Source of the DNA: Gnetum montanum
Lineage: Eukaryota > Streptophyta > Gnetopsida > Gnetales > Gnetaceae
Length of the DNA stretch: 64,000 bases
Assembly (NCBI GenBank): GCA_015680685.1
Contig: MNCI01013688.1
Coordinates: 14,625-78,624, forward strand
Reading direction: 5' to 3'
Shown: positions 24,203 through 34,812 of the stretch, piece by piece
How the letters are laid out: every line of letters starts with the position of its first letter
Numbering within the stretch: the stretch's first letter is position 1
Position numbers and translations under genes: made by a program
The notes under the pieces: model-generated
What the model was told of the DNA's origin: nothing
Seen by the model: only the letters and a program-made list of their open reading frames with translations
Databases searched by the model: none

Positions 24203-24819
24203 CCTTACACGTCGCCAAGCCTGCGATGGGTTAGAAAGCAATTGTGAGGATGATCGTTACTCATGTAGCGTAACAACTCCATTGCTCTTTACACAATTAA
24301 CCCTCATTATGCATTTGTTCTGTATTTGCTTCACATTCACTCGTCTATGCTAAGTGTCCAATTCATTCTTTAAATTGTTCACCGCATAACCATTGTTTAC
24401 TTCACACCATGACCCGCTAAGGCCTAAAACTGGAAAAAATTTTCCTTACCATCATCCAACAGCCTGAAATGGCCTAAAACTAAAACAAAATGCTCCTAAT
24501 GAATTCAAGTCATAAATAAAAAGTAATAAAATAAAATAAAAATAAGTACAAAATGTAACACATAAGAAAAATCAATCTCTTCGTATTTCATTTCATTTTT
24601 TTTCTTTTTCTTTCAAAAATTAATAATGTTTGCAAAATTCTTTGAATTCAAATAAAATGGTCGACTGTTATGCTATGACCCTTCACCCCCTCCATCATTC
24701 CCTACTTCATTAGGCCCCATGTTTTCACCTAGATCCTGCACCATAAAAAAAAATGAACTAGCTAGCTAAAGCTACAATGAAGACTCAAACAAAATAAATT
24801 ATCGCTACACCAAAAGTTA
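24203..24819 (+). other. E2 spacer with hairpin-motif cluster I
   Basis: No gene is seen on either strand. It holds two or more copies of the GGCCTAAAACTGG/GGCCTAAAACTAA variant of the hairpin motif at 24420-24485, then an AT-rich stretch. It separates the protease from the 3' end of the antisense gene. Confidence 0.5.
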
Positions 24820-27311
24820 ATTGACCCGAGATGGCCCTGCATTTATTTCGGGAGGTATCTGATCTAGGCCTGCCACCAGGCATTACAAAATCTCCTCTTC
24901 TATGATATCAGCCCAATTCCTGTTACCCAAATCAGTGCTTGCAGCAACTTTTTTCTTCTCTATGAATGTCCATCTTGGGGGTCCTGGAGAAAAGGTGGCA
25001 GTGGTGGTCTCACCCACAGGAAAGGTCACTTCCCTTTCGAGAGATTCACTCACTGTCACCTATTGCATGAACCTGTTGCAATCCCCAAAAGTGCCAATAA
25101 TGTCAACAAATACTTCGTATGTATGCGACTTAACTGAGGCATCCCTATATTGGTTACGGTAGGTGGCATGTTCTAGCTTATACATATGCTTATGGTTTTT
25201 CTGTGCTTGCACCCACTTGTAAACCTTAACACTGTAATCTTTCCAGTCCTGGTTCTTCTGGGCTAACAGGTCCATTTGCATGCATTGCTCTATTATTTCA
25301 TGAGTGGCCTCATTGTTGCACCGCACAGCCATCTAATACCTTGCATAGTCAATGACGGTCGTGCACCAACTACCATCGCTAGTATCTCGAGCCAACAAGA
25401 ATTCATTCCTAGAATGGAGATCTCCTACCTCGGTGGTTAGGTTGGCCTTCTATTTCTCAAGCCTCTAGACCCATTTTTAGAGGTCTTCGTTCACGCACCT
25501 GCATTCCCACAAGGCATGTGCCAAGTACAAGGCACATTGGCTTGCCTTGTCGTATACGCAATGAGGTACCTCGATCACCTCTAATGGAAATTTAGGCACG
25601 ATGTCGACCTTAACCACTCGTTTGGGATCCCACTTAAAAAGAGAGGCTGCCAACCGCACATAAAAAATGCATTAGTCATAGCGGCATGGTGTATGCAACA
25701 AAAATTTAGAGTCTAGCGTAGCACTTTNATGGGAGGGGGGGGGTCACACATCGACACATTGTCAAATATGTGGTCAAACTCACCAGTGTCCAAATGAAGC
25801 CCCTTTCCTTCTAGCTAACCCAGTAATGTAGCAGCGTCCTTGATGCTCATGTGCCCCTTCGGCACTAAGCTACTCTCTACAAAAGGGTCATCAACAAGGG
25901 CCTCATCCTGGTTGCCAAGAGCCCCTTCATCATTGGCTAGGCCCCTTTCTTCATCTGCAAGGGCCTCCTCTTCATTGAAGAAGACCTCCTCCTCACCAGC
26001 CGAAGCCCTTTCTTCTGTAGCAGAGGCCCCTTCTTCATCGGTAGGGGCCCTCTCCTCTGTAGCCTCCTAAACCTCTTCATTCTTGTCAGTCGTCCCTGTT
26101 GTAGGGGCCACCACCTCTTCTCCCTCTTCTTCTTCTTCTTCCTCTACTAATAGAGCATAGTCGTAATAAGTCAATTATACCAACCTGAAGCAAATGCTAC
26201 ACTGTGCAATGCTACCTAACATAACACAGTGTAGCAAACATTGGCCAAAAAAAAGAACTTACTAATCGAAGGCTACACTCTGTGAAGTTTGAGTCGAAGC
26301 TTCTTCCCCCTCTCTTTGTTAGTACGGGGAGTCTCGTCGGCAGGATGGGACCTTTTGCGTTGCAGCTTTGTCATCACTGTTTCTGCAATGAGGCGTTCCC
26401 CCTTTGTCAGACTACCAGTGGTAATGGAGGGTACCTCTCCCACGTTGTCCTTAGCCCAAAATTTTCATGGCACCTAATCCCTGGTCGTCATCGAGAACGA
26501 TTTCCCGATAGCTTCCGAGGGATCCTAAGATTGGGTGGTACGAAAGACTTGGTAAATCCATAGTTTGAAAATCTGGCTACAATCTTGTAGTACCCAGACC
26601 CCATTCTTGCGGACTACCAAGAGTTCTAAAAAATGTTGAAGGCAGGCTATAAAGAAGGCATGGTGCACATTGAAATGGGATTCAAGCTTCCCGCAAAGCT
26701 TGACCATTTCAGCCTGCATGCCTCTACAAAGGTGCTTGGCCCAATTGTAACAGGTCCCTTCTTCCATGACATCCCTCATTATCCAAGCTAGCTCAATCCC
26801 AATGATGTTTCCTTGGGATAGCAGCTTAGGAAAGGCATGGGCACGGAAGAGAGGGTAAATCGTTTGGCTACCCATAGCTTGACTTTTTCAATATAGATTC
26901 CCTTTCGGTCCTTTGCAGCCCCTAGCCACTCCTTGATGTCCTCCTGATTGTGTACATCTTTCTTGGAGTTTTCTCCCATGGGGAGACCATCAGATGGGAT
27001 GCTAAAAATATCTACAAATAATTGATCATTAACATCAAACACTACATGCACACCGTAAAGACATGTGCAAAAGCGGTCTACCTTTTCGGAGAAGGAGTCG
27101 GCTAGGGAAAGCATCTCGACAGGTGAGACGCTTGGGTTGATAGCCAAAAATAAGTCCATAAGCCCAACCTCTTGAAGGTTATGGACAAGAGTGGTTGGGG
27201 TCCCATTGCAAATCCAACACTGGGTCTCCTCCACCTCCCTATACTTAAAAAAGAGGTTGATTTTGTTGCGCCTGAAGGAAATCACAGTCACCTCCTAGGA
27301 TTTTGTCGCTG

Positions 27312-27411
27312 CTAAAATGATTTGCAAAAAAATAAAAAAAAAAGAGAGAGAGGGTTAGCAAAAAGTAAACATCACTCAAACATGTAATAGTGAATTCACA
27401 CTTTAGCGTAC
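27312..27411 (-). other. Putative intron 3 of the antisense gene
   Basis: The donor is AATTTG|GTACGC and the acceptor is CAAATCATTTTAG|CAGC, preceded by a long T/pyrimidine run. The phase is conserved, and one TAG follows in exon 4. Confidence 0.45.
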
Positions 27412-27686
27412 CAAATTTAAACGGCATGGGAAATCGTGGAAGATCCACCAACACGTCTTCGACGGTGAGCGGCCTGAGGGATGCCCATTCCCTATCCAGC
27501 CAACTAGCTTCTTTACACTTCCCATAAAATTTGGAATACTGGGTTGGATAGGTTCAGAACTCACCCCCAAATTGGCCTATTATGTCAGCATGCACATTCC
27601 CAGTGGAGGAAAACTCCTGCAGGGCCATCTATGCCAACACCAAGGCGTCTGTGTCACTATGGAGACCACTTTTGTCAATAAAAAAC

Positions 27687-27746
27687 CTGGTCAATAGACA
27701 AAAAATGCACATATACAATGACAAAATACCTTTGTGTAGAACTCAC
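27687..27746 (-). other. Putative intron 2 of the antisense gene
   Basis: The donor is GGCAG|GTGAGTTC and the acceptor is TCTATTGACCAG|GTTT. The 60-nt length is short for plants, but the frame is conserved across the junction. Confidence 0.45.
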
Positions 27747-28196
27747 CTGCCGATGTAGTAAATGGCTCTAGGTGGGTTCTGAAAGCAAGTGCCCGTGTGG
27801 CGAGCAACAAACAATGCATTGTATAAGTGATAGCACTTATACTCAGGCACTTCCCAAATCTAGCTTAAGCGTCTCAAGATTTTTGGACGCTAGTTGGAAC
27901 CTTCTCCCTACTCACCCCCGATTGACCCAGTAGTCAAAAATTTCAAAATACCCCGATTTTCCCCAGGCAACAGGGTTTCTGTGATTGTAGCTATTGTCTC
28001 TACCAACAAGTGTGACCAAACGATCACACTAAAGTGCTGGAGAAGGAACTGTAAAAATTCCTGTGCACCCTCCCGGAACTAGACCACCTGTTGCTCCACA
28101 CGTGCGTGGGGAGGAGGGACATTGGCCATCGGTTCGCTAAGGCAGCATAGGACTCCTAAAATCTCCAAGATAATCAAAATGGATTTCAACATGACC

Positions 28197-28913
28197 CTAC
28201 ACAACGAAGAACCAAACGTTAGCACTATGTACGACCAAAAATAATATACAAACAAACAACAAAAAAGCAAGCCTCGTAGTGTAGCATGGTCATCAAACCA
28301 CGCATGATGCAACAACACTTAGATCACATGAATGAACAGCAACAGACACACATGCAACAATACAATGATGTAATCAACACATCACTATGATAAGCATAGC
28401 AATACGACAAACTCAAAAAAAGATGAATTTAGCAATGTAGTGATATTGCATATTCAACAACGTAGCAAGGCGACGAACCCAAAGACCTTACGCTATATAG
28501 GCATATAGCAATAAAAACACTACAAAGTGTAGACAAGTAAGAGTCCACTATGCTACAACCGTCCCAACCATAATTCAACTATACAAAGTAATTTGTGTTG
28601 TACTACGGTAAACACATGTCACATTTTTCAAATTTTGTAGACGGCCAAACCCTCTTGGGGACGGTGTGCTACACTAGCCATGCGCTAAGCTATTCGGACT
28701 CACCCAAACCCCCATGACAAGGCAATCACAGCAATGGCGGCCAAGGCAATACCACATGCAGTTATAGCCTAGCGTCCATATAGCCGCTATGGCTAACCAG
28801 CAACAGTGGTAGCGTAGTAACCAAAAAAGTGACCAAAACGAGTGGCAAAGGATGTAGATTTCAATAATAACGATTGTAGAAGTTTGAACAACAAAGGCGG
28901 CGTAACAACTTAC
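28197..28913 (-). other. Putative intron 1 of the antisense gene
   Basis: The donor is CTCG|GTAAGTTG at 28913 and the acceptor is GTTGTGTAG|GGTC at 28198-28197. Exon 1 ends on codon position 2, and exon 2 resumes with G to give a continuous frame. The intron interior has stops in all frames. Confidence 0.55.
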
Positions 28914-29164
28914 CGAGCATACGGAGTCTCCTCCTACACTTCAACGCGGGCCTGAGTCAGGCGTCCCAAAGTGTCGTTGACTTCGTCCACCTTAGCGAGT
29001 CCTCGATGCTTACGTTCGCTTTTAGGTGACATTGCTTCACTTGCAAATGTTGTCAGCTACTACGCTAGACTGTTTTGCTTTCTCTCAGCACGATTTCGCT
29101 ACTCTCTAGATGTGGGCTCTACACTCTGACAATGAAAACAATAATTTTACCAAGGGTAAACCCC

Positions 29165-29172
29165 TATTTATA
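29165..29172 (-). promoter_or_regulatory. TATA box of the antisense gene
   Basis: The minus strand reads GGCTATAAATAGGGG, a textbook plant TATA box 130-140 nt upstream of ATG 29032. It points opposite to E2, so it is not the LTR promoter. Confidence 0.6.
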
Positions 29173-29348
29173 GCCGATGCAGTGAAAGGAACTTGTCATT
29201 TTCGCATCCCGAGTAATGTGGGATGCCCCATATAGTGTACTAATTTCGTATCATAAACCTGTGATAACGTAGCATTTCTATTTGCAAATAGGTGGGCCCA
29301 ATCAAAAATCTCTTCCCACCTTAAATTAGCAACCTACCTATACAAAGC

Positions 29349-29640
29349 TTGTGCACAATGGTCCACAAAGACCTTAAACTAGTAACATTTCACCAAGCCT
29401 ACTCGTTAGAGGTCCGCAAAGACCTTAAACTAGTAACATCTTACGAAGCTTACCTGTTAACAATCCTCAAAGACCTTAAACTAGTAACCTTGTCCACCAA
29501 CCTGTTAACATTCTGCAAAGACTTTAAACTAGTAACTTTACCTTTACAACTTGCTAACGGTCCACCATGACCTTAAACTGGTAGAGTTAAGTGCATGTTC
29601 GAATCCGCTCGTAGTCTGCCAAGACCTTAAAATAGTAACT
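29349..29640 (+). repeat. E2 hairpin/TTAAACTAG cluster II
   Basis: Six units about 50 bp apart carry a small inverted repeat followed by TTAAACTAG. Examples are GGTC-CACAAA-GACC then TTAAACTAG at 29360-29382, AGGTC-CGCAAA-GACCT at 29410, GGTC-CACCAT-GACC at 29559-29572, and GTC-TGCCAA-GAC near 29613. The cluster lies between the antisense gene promoter and the RT. Confidence 0.75.
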
Positions 29641-29759
29641 TATGAACTTGGCCAAATATTTGATAATCATTACATGTTTCATTATTGCTTTGCAAATATT
29701 TACTATTATGCGCCATAGCTACAAACAGGTATCACTTGACTGAGCTTCTTCTTATTGTG

Positions 29760-30990
29760 GTAGGTTGAACAAGATGGCCATGCAATGTGATATAAACTCA
29801 CTTTTGACCTTGATAGGTCCTCATGGCAAGCTTGCAAGATATTTGAACTTAGAGTCGATAGACTAGGATTCATCTATTGATAACACTGTAGCATCCCTAA
29901 AAACATCCATAGATTGGCTAGAACATTTGGTCCAAGCCTTAGACTTAGAGGCCAGGGATGTGATCAAGGACCCACTCATCGAAGCACCGATAACAACATC
30001 CAAGGGGAAAATAGAAACACTAAAACTAAGTTCCCTCCTAGATCAACAAATGCAAAAAGATGTGTCCAGAGTCCTTCAAGACAACATCAAAGTATTCGCA
30101 TGGTCCTGTAATGACATGTTGGGCATAGACCCATGGTTAATACAACATAACATTGTATTAGATCCACATGTCAAATCGGTTAAACAAAAGGCTTGAAAAA
30201 TTAAACGAGAAATCACACTAGCTATATATGATGAAATCACTAAGCTATACCAAGAAGGCTTCATTCGCGTGGTTGATTACTCAGAATGGGTGTCAAACAC
30301 CATTGTAGTCTCTAAGAAAATGGAAGGGATATGAATCTGTATAGACTTCCAAGATCTGAACAAAGAAATGATTAAATATGACTTCCCACTACCAAGTATC
30401 GATCAACTTATCAACAGTACGGTTGGTCATGCTTTACTATCCTTCATGGATGGGTTCTCGGGTTACAACCAAATTCACATAAATCCAGAGCATCAGTTGA
30501 CAACTACGTTTATGACCTCTTGGAATACCTTTTGTTACACTATGATGCCCTTTGGTCTAAAAAATTCCAGAGCAACCTATCAATGAGCCATGACCTACAT
30601 ATTTAACGACTACCTCCTAGAGAGACTAAATGATTACATGGACAACATAGTGGTCAAGTCTAAGATAGCTATTGATCATCCCACTGATCTAGATGTATTC
30701 CTAAAGCGTTATCATAGGCATGACCTACATATTAATCCAAAGAAGTGTGTTTTCGTCATAAAAATCATATGCATGCTAGGGTTTGTAGTATCAGAGGCTG
30801 GAATATGAGTGGACCCTAACAAAGTTAAGGCCATCGTTAACCTAGTACCCCCTACTAACCTTAAAGAATTGCATGGGTTGCAAGGTAGAATATAGTTCAT
30901 CAAAAGGTTTATATCAAGGTTAACTGACAAGTTACACCCCATGCAACACTTACTAAAGAAGGGGGTTAACTTCAAGTGGACAACATAGTG
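29760..30990 (+). pseudogene. E2 reverse transcriptase
   Basis: The segment VLQDNIKVFAWSCNDMLGID precedes the fingers. CIDFQDLNK, FPLPSID, LLSFMDGFSGYNQI (first catalytic Asp present) and FCYTMMPFGLKNSRATYQ follow. The box YMDNIVV has Asn where the second Asp of YxDD belongs. LGFVVSEAGI, VDPNKVKAI and LKELHGLQGRI close the thumb/connection. Stops (TGA and TAG) interrupt at 30196, 30334, 30585 and 30806. The enzyme would copy the element RNA to DNA. It is inactive as read. Confidence 0.85.
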
Positions 30991-31004
30991 TCAACAAGCC
31001 TTTG

Positions 31005-31430
31005 ATGACTTGAAGAAAAATCTTTTATACCTTCCAACTATTTACCCACCACAGAGGGATAAGCCTTTCTATATCTACCTCGCCACCTCAACCACATTTA
31101 TCATAGCGTTGTTATGCCAAAAAAGAGAAGACGGCTCTAAAATCCTAGTCTATTACTTGAGCCACGCATTAATAGCATATGAAGCCAAATACAACGAAGT
31201 GGAAAGGAATTATCTCTCCCTAGTGTTCGTGCTAAAAAAGTGGAGGCACTACCTATTCCGTAGCCAAGTGAACATTATATGCAAAAGCAATGTACTTCAG
31301 CCTATCACGAACAACTTATATGAAAGTAGCAGGATAGCCCAATGGAAAGAAATAACAGTGAAATTCGATTTACACTATGTAGCCCAATCATCAATGAAAG
31401 GACAAGCGATAGCTACGTAGCTTGCAACCT
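31005..31430 (+). pseudogene. E2 RNase H (first)
   Basis: FYIYLATSTTFIIALLCQKR, VYYLSHALIAYEAKYNEVER and FVLKKWRHYLFRSQVNIICK match the gypsy RNase H that follows RT. A 136-codon stretch is open. The first catalytic Asp is replaced in IYLATS. The role is degradation of the RNA strand. Confidence 0.8.
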
Positions 31431-31499
31431 CACCAATTGATGATCAGGGAACCATAGAGCCCAAATTCCCTAATGAACATATTAGCAGTGTCAACCTTG

Positions 31500-31900
31500 T
31501 ACCATTGCATTTCGAGGCCACTTTGCATTTCAACGACGCCTCAACTGCATGAGGTGGTAGTGCTGCCACCGTCATTACATTCCCCTTGGGGGACATGAAA
31601 CCTTTTGCTTACTACTTCACGTTCCTTTGTATGAACAATGTAGCTAAGTACAAAGGACTCCTTAGAGGTCTTTTAGCGGCCCATAAATTAAAGATTCAAC
31701 AACTGGTAGTCTGAGGCGACTCTCAACTTGTCGTCAATCAAATCACAAAAATCTATGTCTGTAAAGCTTCGCACTCATAGCCATACTGTGATTTGGCCAA
31801 AAACTTGTTAAAATAGTTCACTACGACAAATATCCAACATCTTCCACGCAGCGAGAACATCGTAGCTGATGCCTTAGCTACGCTAGCATTAAACATGCCT
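31500..31900 (+). pseudogene. E2 second RNase H (Tat-type)
   Basis: LHFNDAST, AKYKGLLRGLLAAHKLKIQQ and GDSQLVVNQI form the pattern DGAS...EYEALIxGL...GDSQLVxNQ of the additional RNase H in the Tat lineage. A corresponding domain in E4 (46700-46265) is better kept. PRSENIVADALATLAL follows the domain. Confidence 0.8.
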
Positions 31901-31904
31901 CCAC

Positions 31905-32710
31905 ACCTTTTTGCAACTCTACCTTCTTCAATAATAGAATGCACAGACCCTATTACCCAAGTAATATACGTGGCCTCCGTAAGCACTACCAATGTCCAAG
32001 AGTGGTATGCTAATGTTAAGGCCTACTTGCAGCATGGTGAACCTCCACATGGCTTGACACCCACCCAAAGGGATGCAATCTGAAAGCGAGCACGAAAGTA
32101 TGTCCTCGTAGGAGATAACACCTTGTGTAAACACTCCTTTGATGGAATACTATTAACTTTCGTTGGTTGGGAGGAGGCATAAAACAATCGTTAGCAAAGT
32201 CCATAAAGGACTATGTGGAGGACACATAGCTCACAGGGCTATGGCAGCTAAGATCAGATGCCTAGCGTATTACTGGCCTTACATGGAATGAGATTGTTTT
32301 GCTAATGTCAAGACATGTGACACATGCCAACATCATGTAAATCTTATACACGTGTCACCTACTGAGTTGCACCCTATGCAGATCATCTGGCCATTCCAAC
32401 GATGGGGACTAGATATCATAGGATCCATAACACCTAAGTCTTCCACAGGGCATAGCTTCATCATTACTACCATCAAGTACTTTACGAAGTGGGCAGAGCC
32501 TATCCCCCTTAGGAAAACTATATCTCAACAGGTTTGCCACTTCATCTTGGACAACACATTTTAGTAGTGCGGAAACTAGAACCTTTTGTAGCAACCTTGG
32601 TATTAAGCAATATTTTTTGTCACCATATTACCCACAAGCTAATGGTCAGGCAAAAGCAACGAACAAGGCCATCATCAACTTGCTTAAAAGAATGCTTAGC
32701 AATAGCAAGA
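31905..32710 (+). pseudogene. E2 integrase, N-terminal and core part
   Basis: The zinc-binding segment shows H...H spacing and then C and C (GLCGGHIAHRAMAAKIR, CDTCQHH). The core starts PFQRWGLDIIG (first catalytic Asp) and continues with HSFIITTIKYFTKWAEPIPL. YYPQANGQAKATNKAI marks the region after the second Asp, in another frame. The sequence is then lost in the N gap, so the C-terminus cannot be read. The enzyme would insert the DNA into the genome. Confidence 0.8.
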
Positions 32711-33347
32711 NNNNNNNNNNNNNNNNNNNNNNNNNNNNNNNNNNNNNNNNNNNNNNNNNNNNNNNNNNNNNNNNNNNNNNNNNNNNNNNNNNNNNNNNNN
32801 NNNNNNNNNNNNNNNNNNNNNNNNNNNNNNNNNNNNNNNNNNNNNNNNNNNNNNNNNNNNNNNNNNNNNNNNNNNNNNNNNNNNNNNNNNNNNNNNNNNN
32901 NNNNNNNNNNNNNNNNNNNNNNNNNNNNNNNNNNNNNNNNNNNNNNNNNNNNNNNNNNNNNNNNNNNNNNNNNNNNNNNNNNNNNNNNNNNNNNNNNNNN
33001 NNNNNNNNNNNNNNNNNNNNNNNNNNNNNNNNNNNNNNNNNNNNNNNNNNNNNNNNNNNNNNNNNNNNNNNNNNNNNNNNNNNNNNNNNNNNNNNNNNNN
33101 NNNNNNNNNNNNNNNNNNNNNNNNNNNNNNNNNNNNNNNNNNNNNNNNNNNNNNNNNNNNNNNNNNNNNNNNNNNNNNNNNNNNNNNNNNNNNNNNNNNN
33201 NNNNNNNNNNNNNNNNNNNNNNNNNNNNNNNNNNNNNNNNNNNNNNNNNNNNNNNNNNNNNNNNNNNNNNNNNNNNNNNNNNNNNNNNNNNNNNNNNNNN
33301 NNNNNNNNNNNNNNNNNNNNNNNNNNNNNNNNNNNNNNNNNNNNNNN
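32711..33347. other. Assembly gap (637 N)
   Basis: An unbroken run of N lies within the integrase and its downstream region. Any reading frame drawn across it is meaningless. Confidence 0.99.
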
Positions 33348-34797
33348 TGGGACCTTAAACTAGTACATCAAATGGTCTACCAGGATCCTAAACTGGGTTC
33401 GCGGCACAACGTTCTTGACTCACATCCACGACCATCCAAACAAGCAAGCGTGCACAGTGCTGATGCGGGGTGAAGCGTTGCAGTTTCAGAATGCAATTCA
33501 CGATGACAAGAGAACACCCTTTGGAACATATGCATGTCATTGCCCCAGGCATCTTTCTAATCCTCTAGATATTTCATCTAACATCTTGCTGACCTTTTGG
33601 AGCTATCGCTACCACAGCCCGTCACCCTAGCAGTAGCTTCCGTTGTTAGAACTTACTGCTGGAGTCCCAATACTATTGTGGCCCACCTACAAAATCACTA
33701 TCCTCCAGCCCCTGCCATCATTCAAGCTCAAAATATGTTCAACTATTTGACCTCTCACCTTACAACTAAACTACATGATGTTTTCCTTGGGTAGGGACAC
33801 CTAAGCACTCGCATCGCCATAACTCCTAGCCACATCAGTGCAGGCCCCTTCAGCTTGCCACTGCTAGAACTGCTGTCAAACTTCCTGCTTTAGATGTCGC
33901 ATGCCTCAGCAATAGTTCCTATCACTTCAAGGATTTCTAAAGCAAGTAAGACCTTTGCTTAACTGCATTTCATGGTTACATTGCTCTAGTCTACTTTCTG
34001 TTGTGTTTGCAGGATGCAGGCCGAGATGGCATCGATTAGAGATGCGTTTCGCTAGGAGGATAGGACACCACATCGTCCTGAGGTGATCACTCTGGCTAGC
34101 CTAGCTACTTGGGAGTACACATCTTTCCCTTCCTTTTAAACCTTTGTCATCTTGTTTCTCACACGCACAATTTCCCTTTTCACATCCCCTTTACCAGCTT
34201 TTTTGACATGCGTAAAGCCCTCCCATATGCTCAACCGCAAAGTCCATGACGCGCGTAATGCAACTCACTGCATGGGAAGCATCTATAGGTAGGTCAAAAC
34301 CCCACACGGATGTAACACAACTCATCCCAAGAAGGAAACACCTATCCTGCAATAATAAGGTTTTTTGCAAATGACCATGGCTAAACAGCAAAAGAAAAGT
34401 GCAAAAGCATAACAAAAAGAGCTTGAAAAATAAAGAGCTCACGAATAAAAAGAGAAAAAGAGTGTGGGCCCAAAGCAAATGCACAATAGCTATTTTACAA
34501 TGACCCTATGCAAGCATTCCAACAAGAGGTCGAAAGCCAGCCAAAGAAAGATATTCACACATGCTAATTCCCTCACAAGCACTCCAACGAGGGACCACGC
34601 TACATTTCATCTTTCCTTTGCCTGAACCTATCCCCTCAAGTCCATCCTTTCCCCTTTCCCTTGCATAACTATTCTGTTACTCCCAAGCACAACAAAGTGA
34701 CATCTAAGCAATCATCAGAGAGTAATGTTGGTGACTTATCCTTCATGGTGTTTCGTATTCTTTGTAGATGTCTATCGGGCGGATCCTCCAAACATCA
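33348..34797 (+). other. E2 3' non-coding region with hairpin cluster III
   Basis: It begins with GGGACCTTAAACTAGTA and GGATCCTAAACTGG copies of the hairpin motif (33348-33400). The rest has only unsupported short frames. A purine-rich stretch at 34385-34460 corresponds to that in E1 and E3. Confidence 0.5.
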
Positions 34798-34812
34798 ACA
34801 AAGAGGGGCCAG
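34798..34812 (+). other. E2 polypurine tract
   Basis: ACAAAGAGGGGCCAG lies immediately before the 3' LTR. Confidence 0.8.

Larger units (their letters stand above)
24820..29032 (-). pseudogene. Antisense gene of E2: FCP1/NIF-phosphatase-like N-terminus plus uncharacterised transposon domain
   Basis: On the minus strand a TATA box (29172-29165) precedes ATG 29032. Putative exons are 29032-28914, 28196-27747, 27686-27412 and 27311 onward. Three GT-AG introns (717, 60 and 100 nt) join in phase. Exon 2 has LIILEILGVLC where HAD motif I (hhhDxxG) is expected, EFLQFLLQHFSVIVWSH (hydrophobic run plus WS), RPKILRRL, then LFVARH and CFQNPPRAIYYIG. FCP1/NIF proteins have LxVDDS and NPP at that point. 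The catalytic Asp residues are absent. Next come RPLTVEDVLVDLPRFP and a long region with YPLFRAHAFPKLLS (26860-26530), a basic stretch (RTNKERGKKLRLK), acidic EEGA-type repeats (about 26070-25850), and a tail with charged helices (25660-24820). Stops in exons 1-4 are nearly all TAG. The family assignment is inferred. The product was probably nuclear, judging only by the basic stretch. Confidence 0.6.

Noticed and set aside
25840-26070. Serine-rich plus-strand frame of 76 codons
   Set aside because: It is the opposite-strand shadow of the acidic repeats of the antisense gene.
20992-32710. Possible TAG recoding, because TAG dominates the internal stops
   Set aside because: TGA and TAA stops, frameshifts and lost catalytic residues are also present. 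Methylation-driven decay explains the bias.
32534-33363. Two long plus-strand frames of 248-274 codons
   Set aside because: They are open only because they cross the 637-bp run of N. The real signal is the integrase upstream of the gap.
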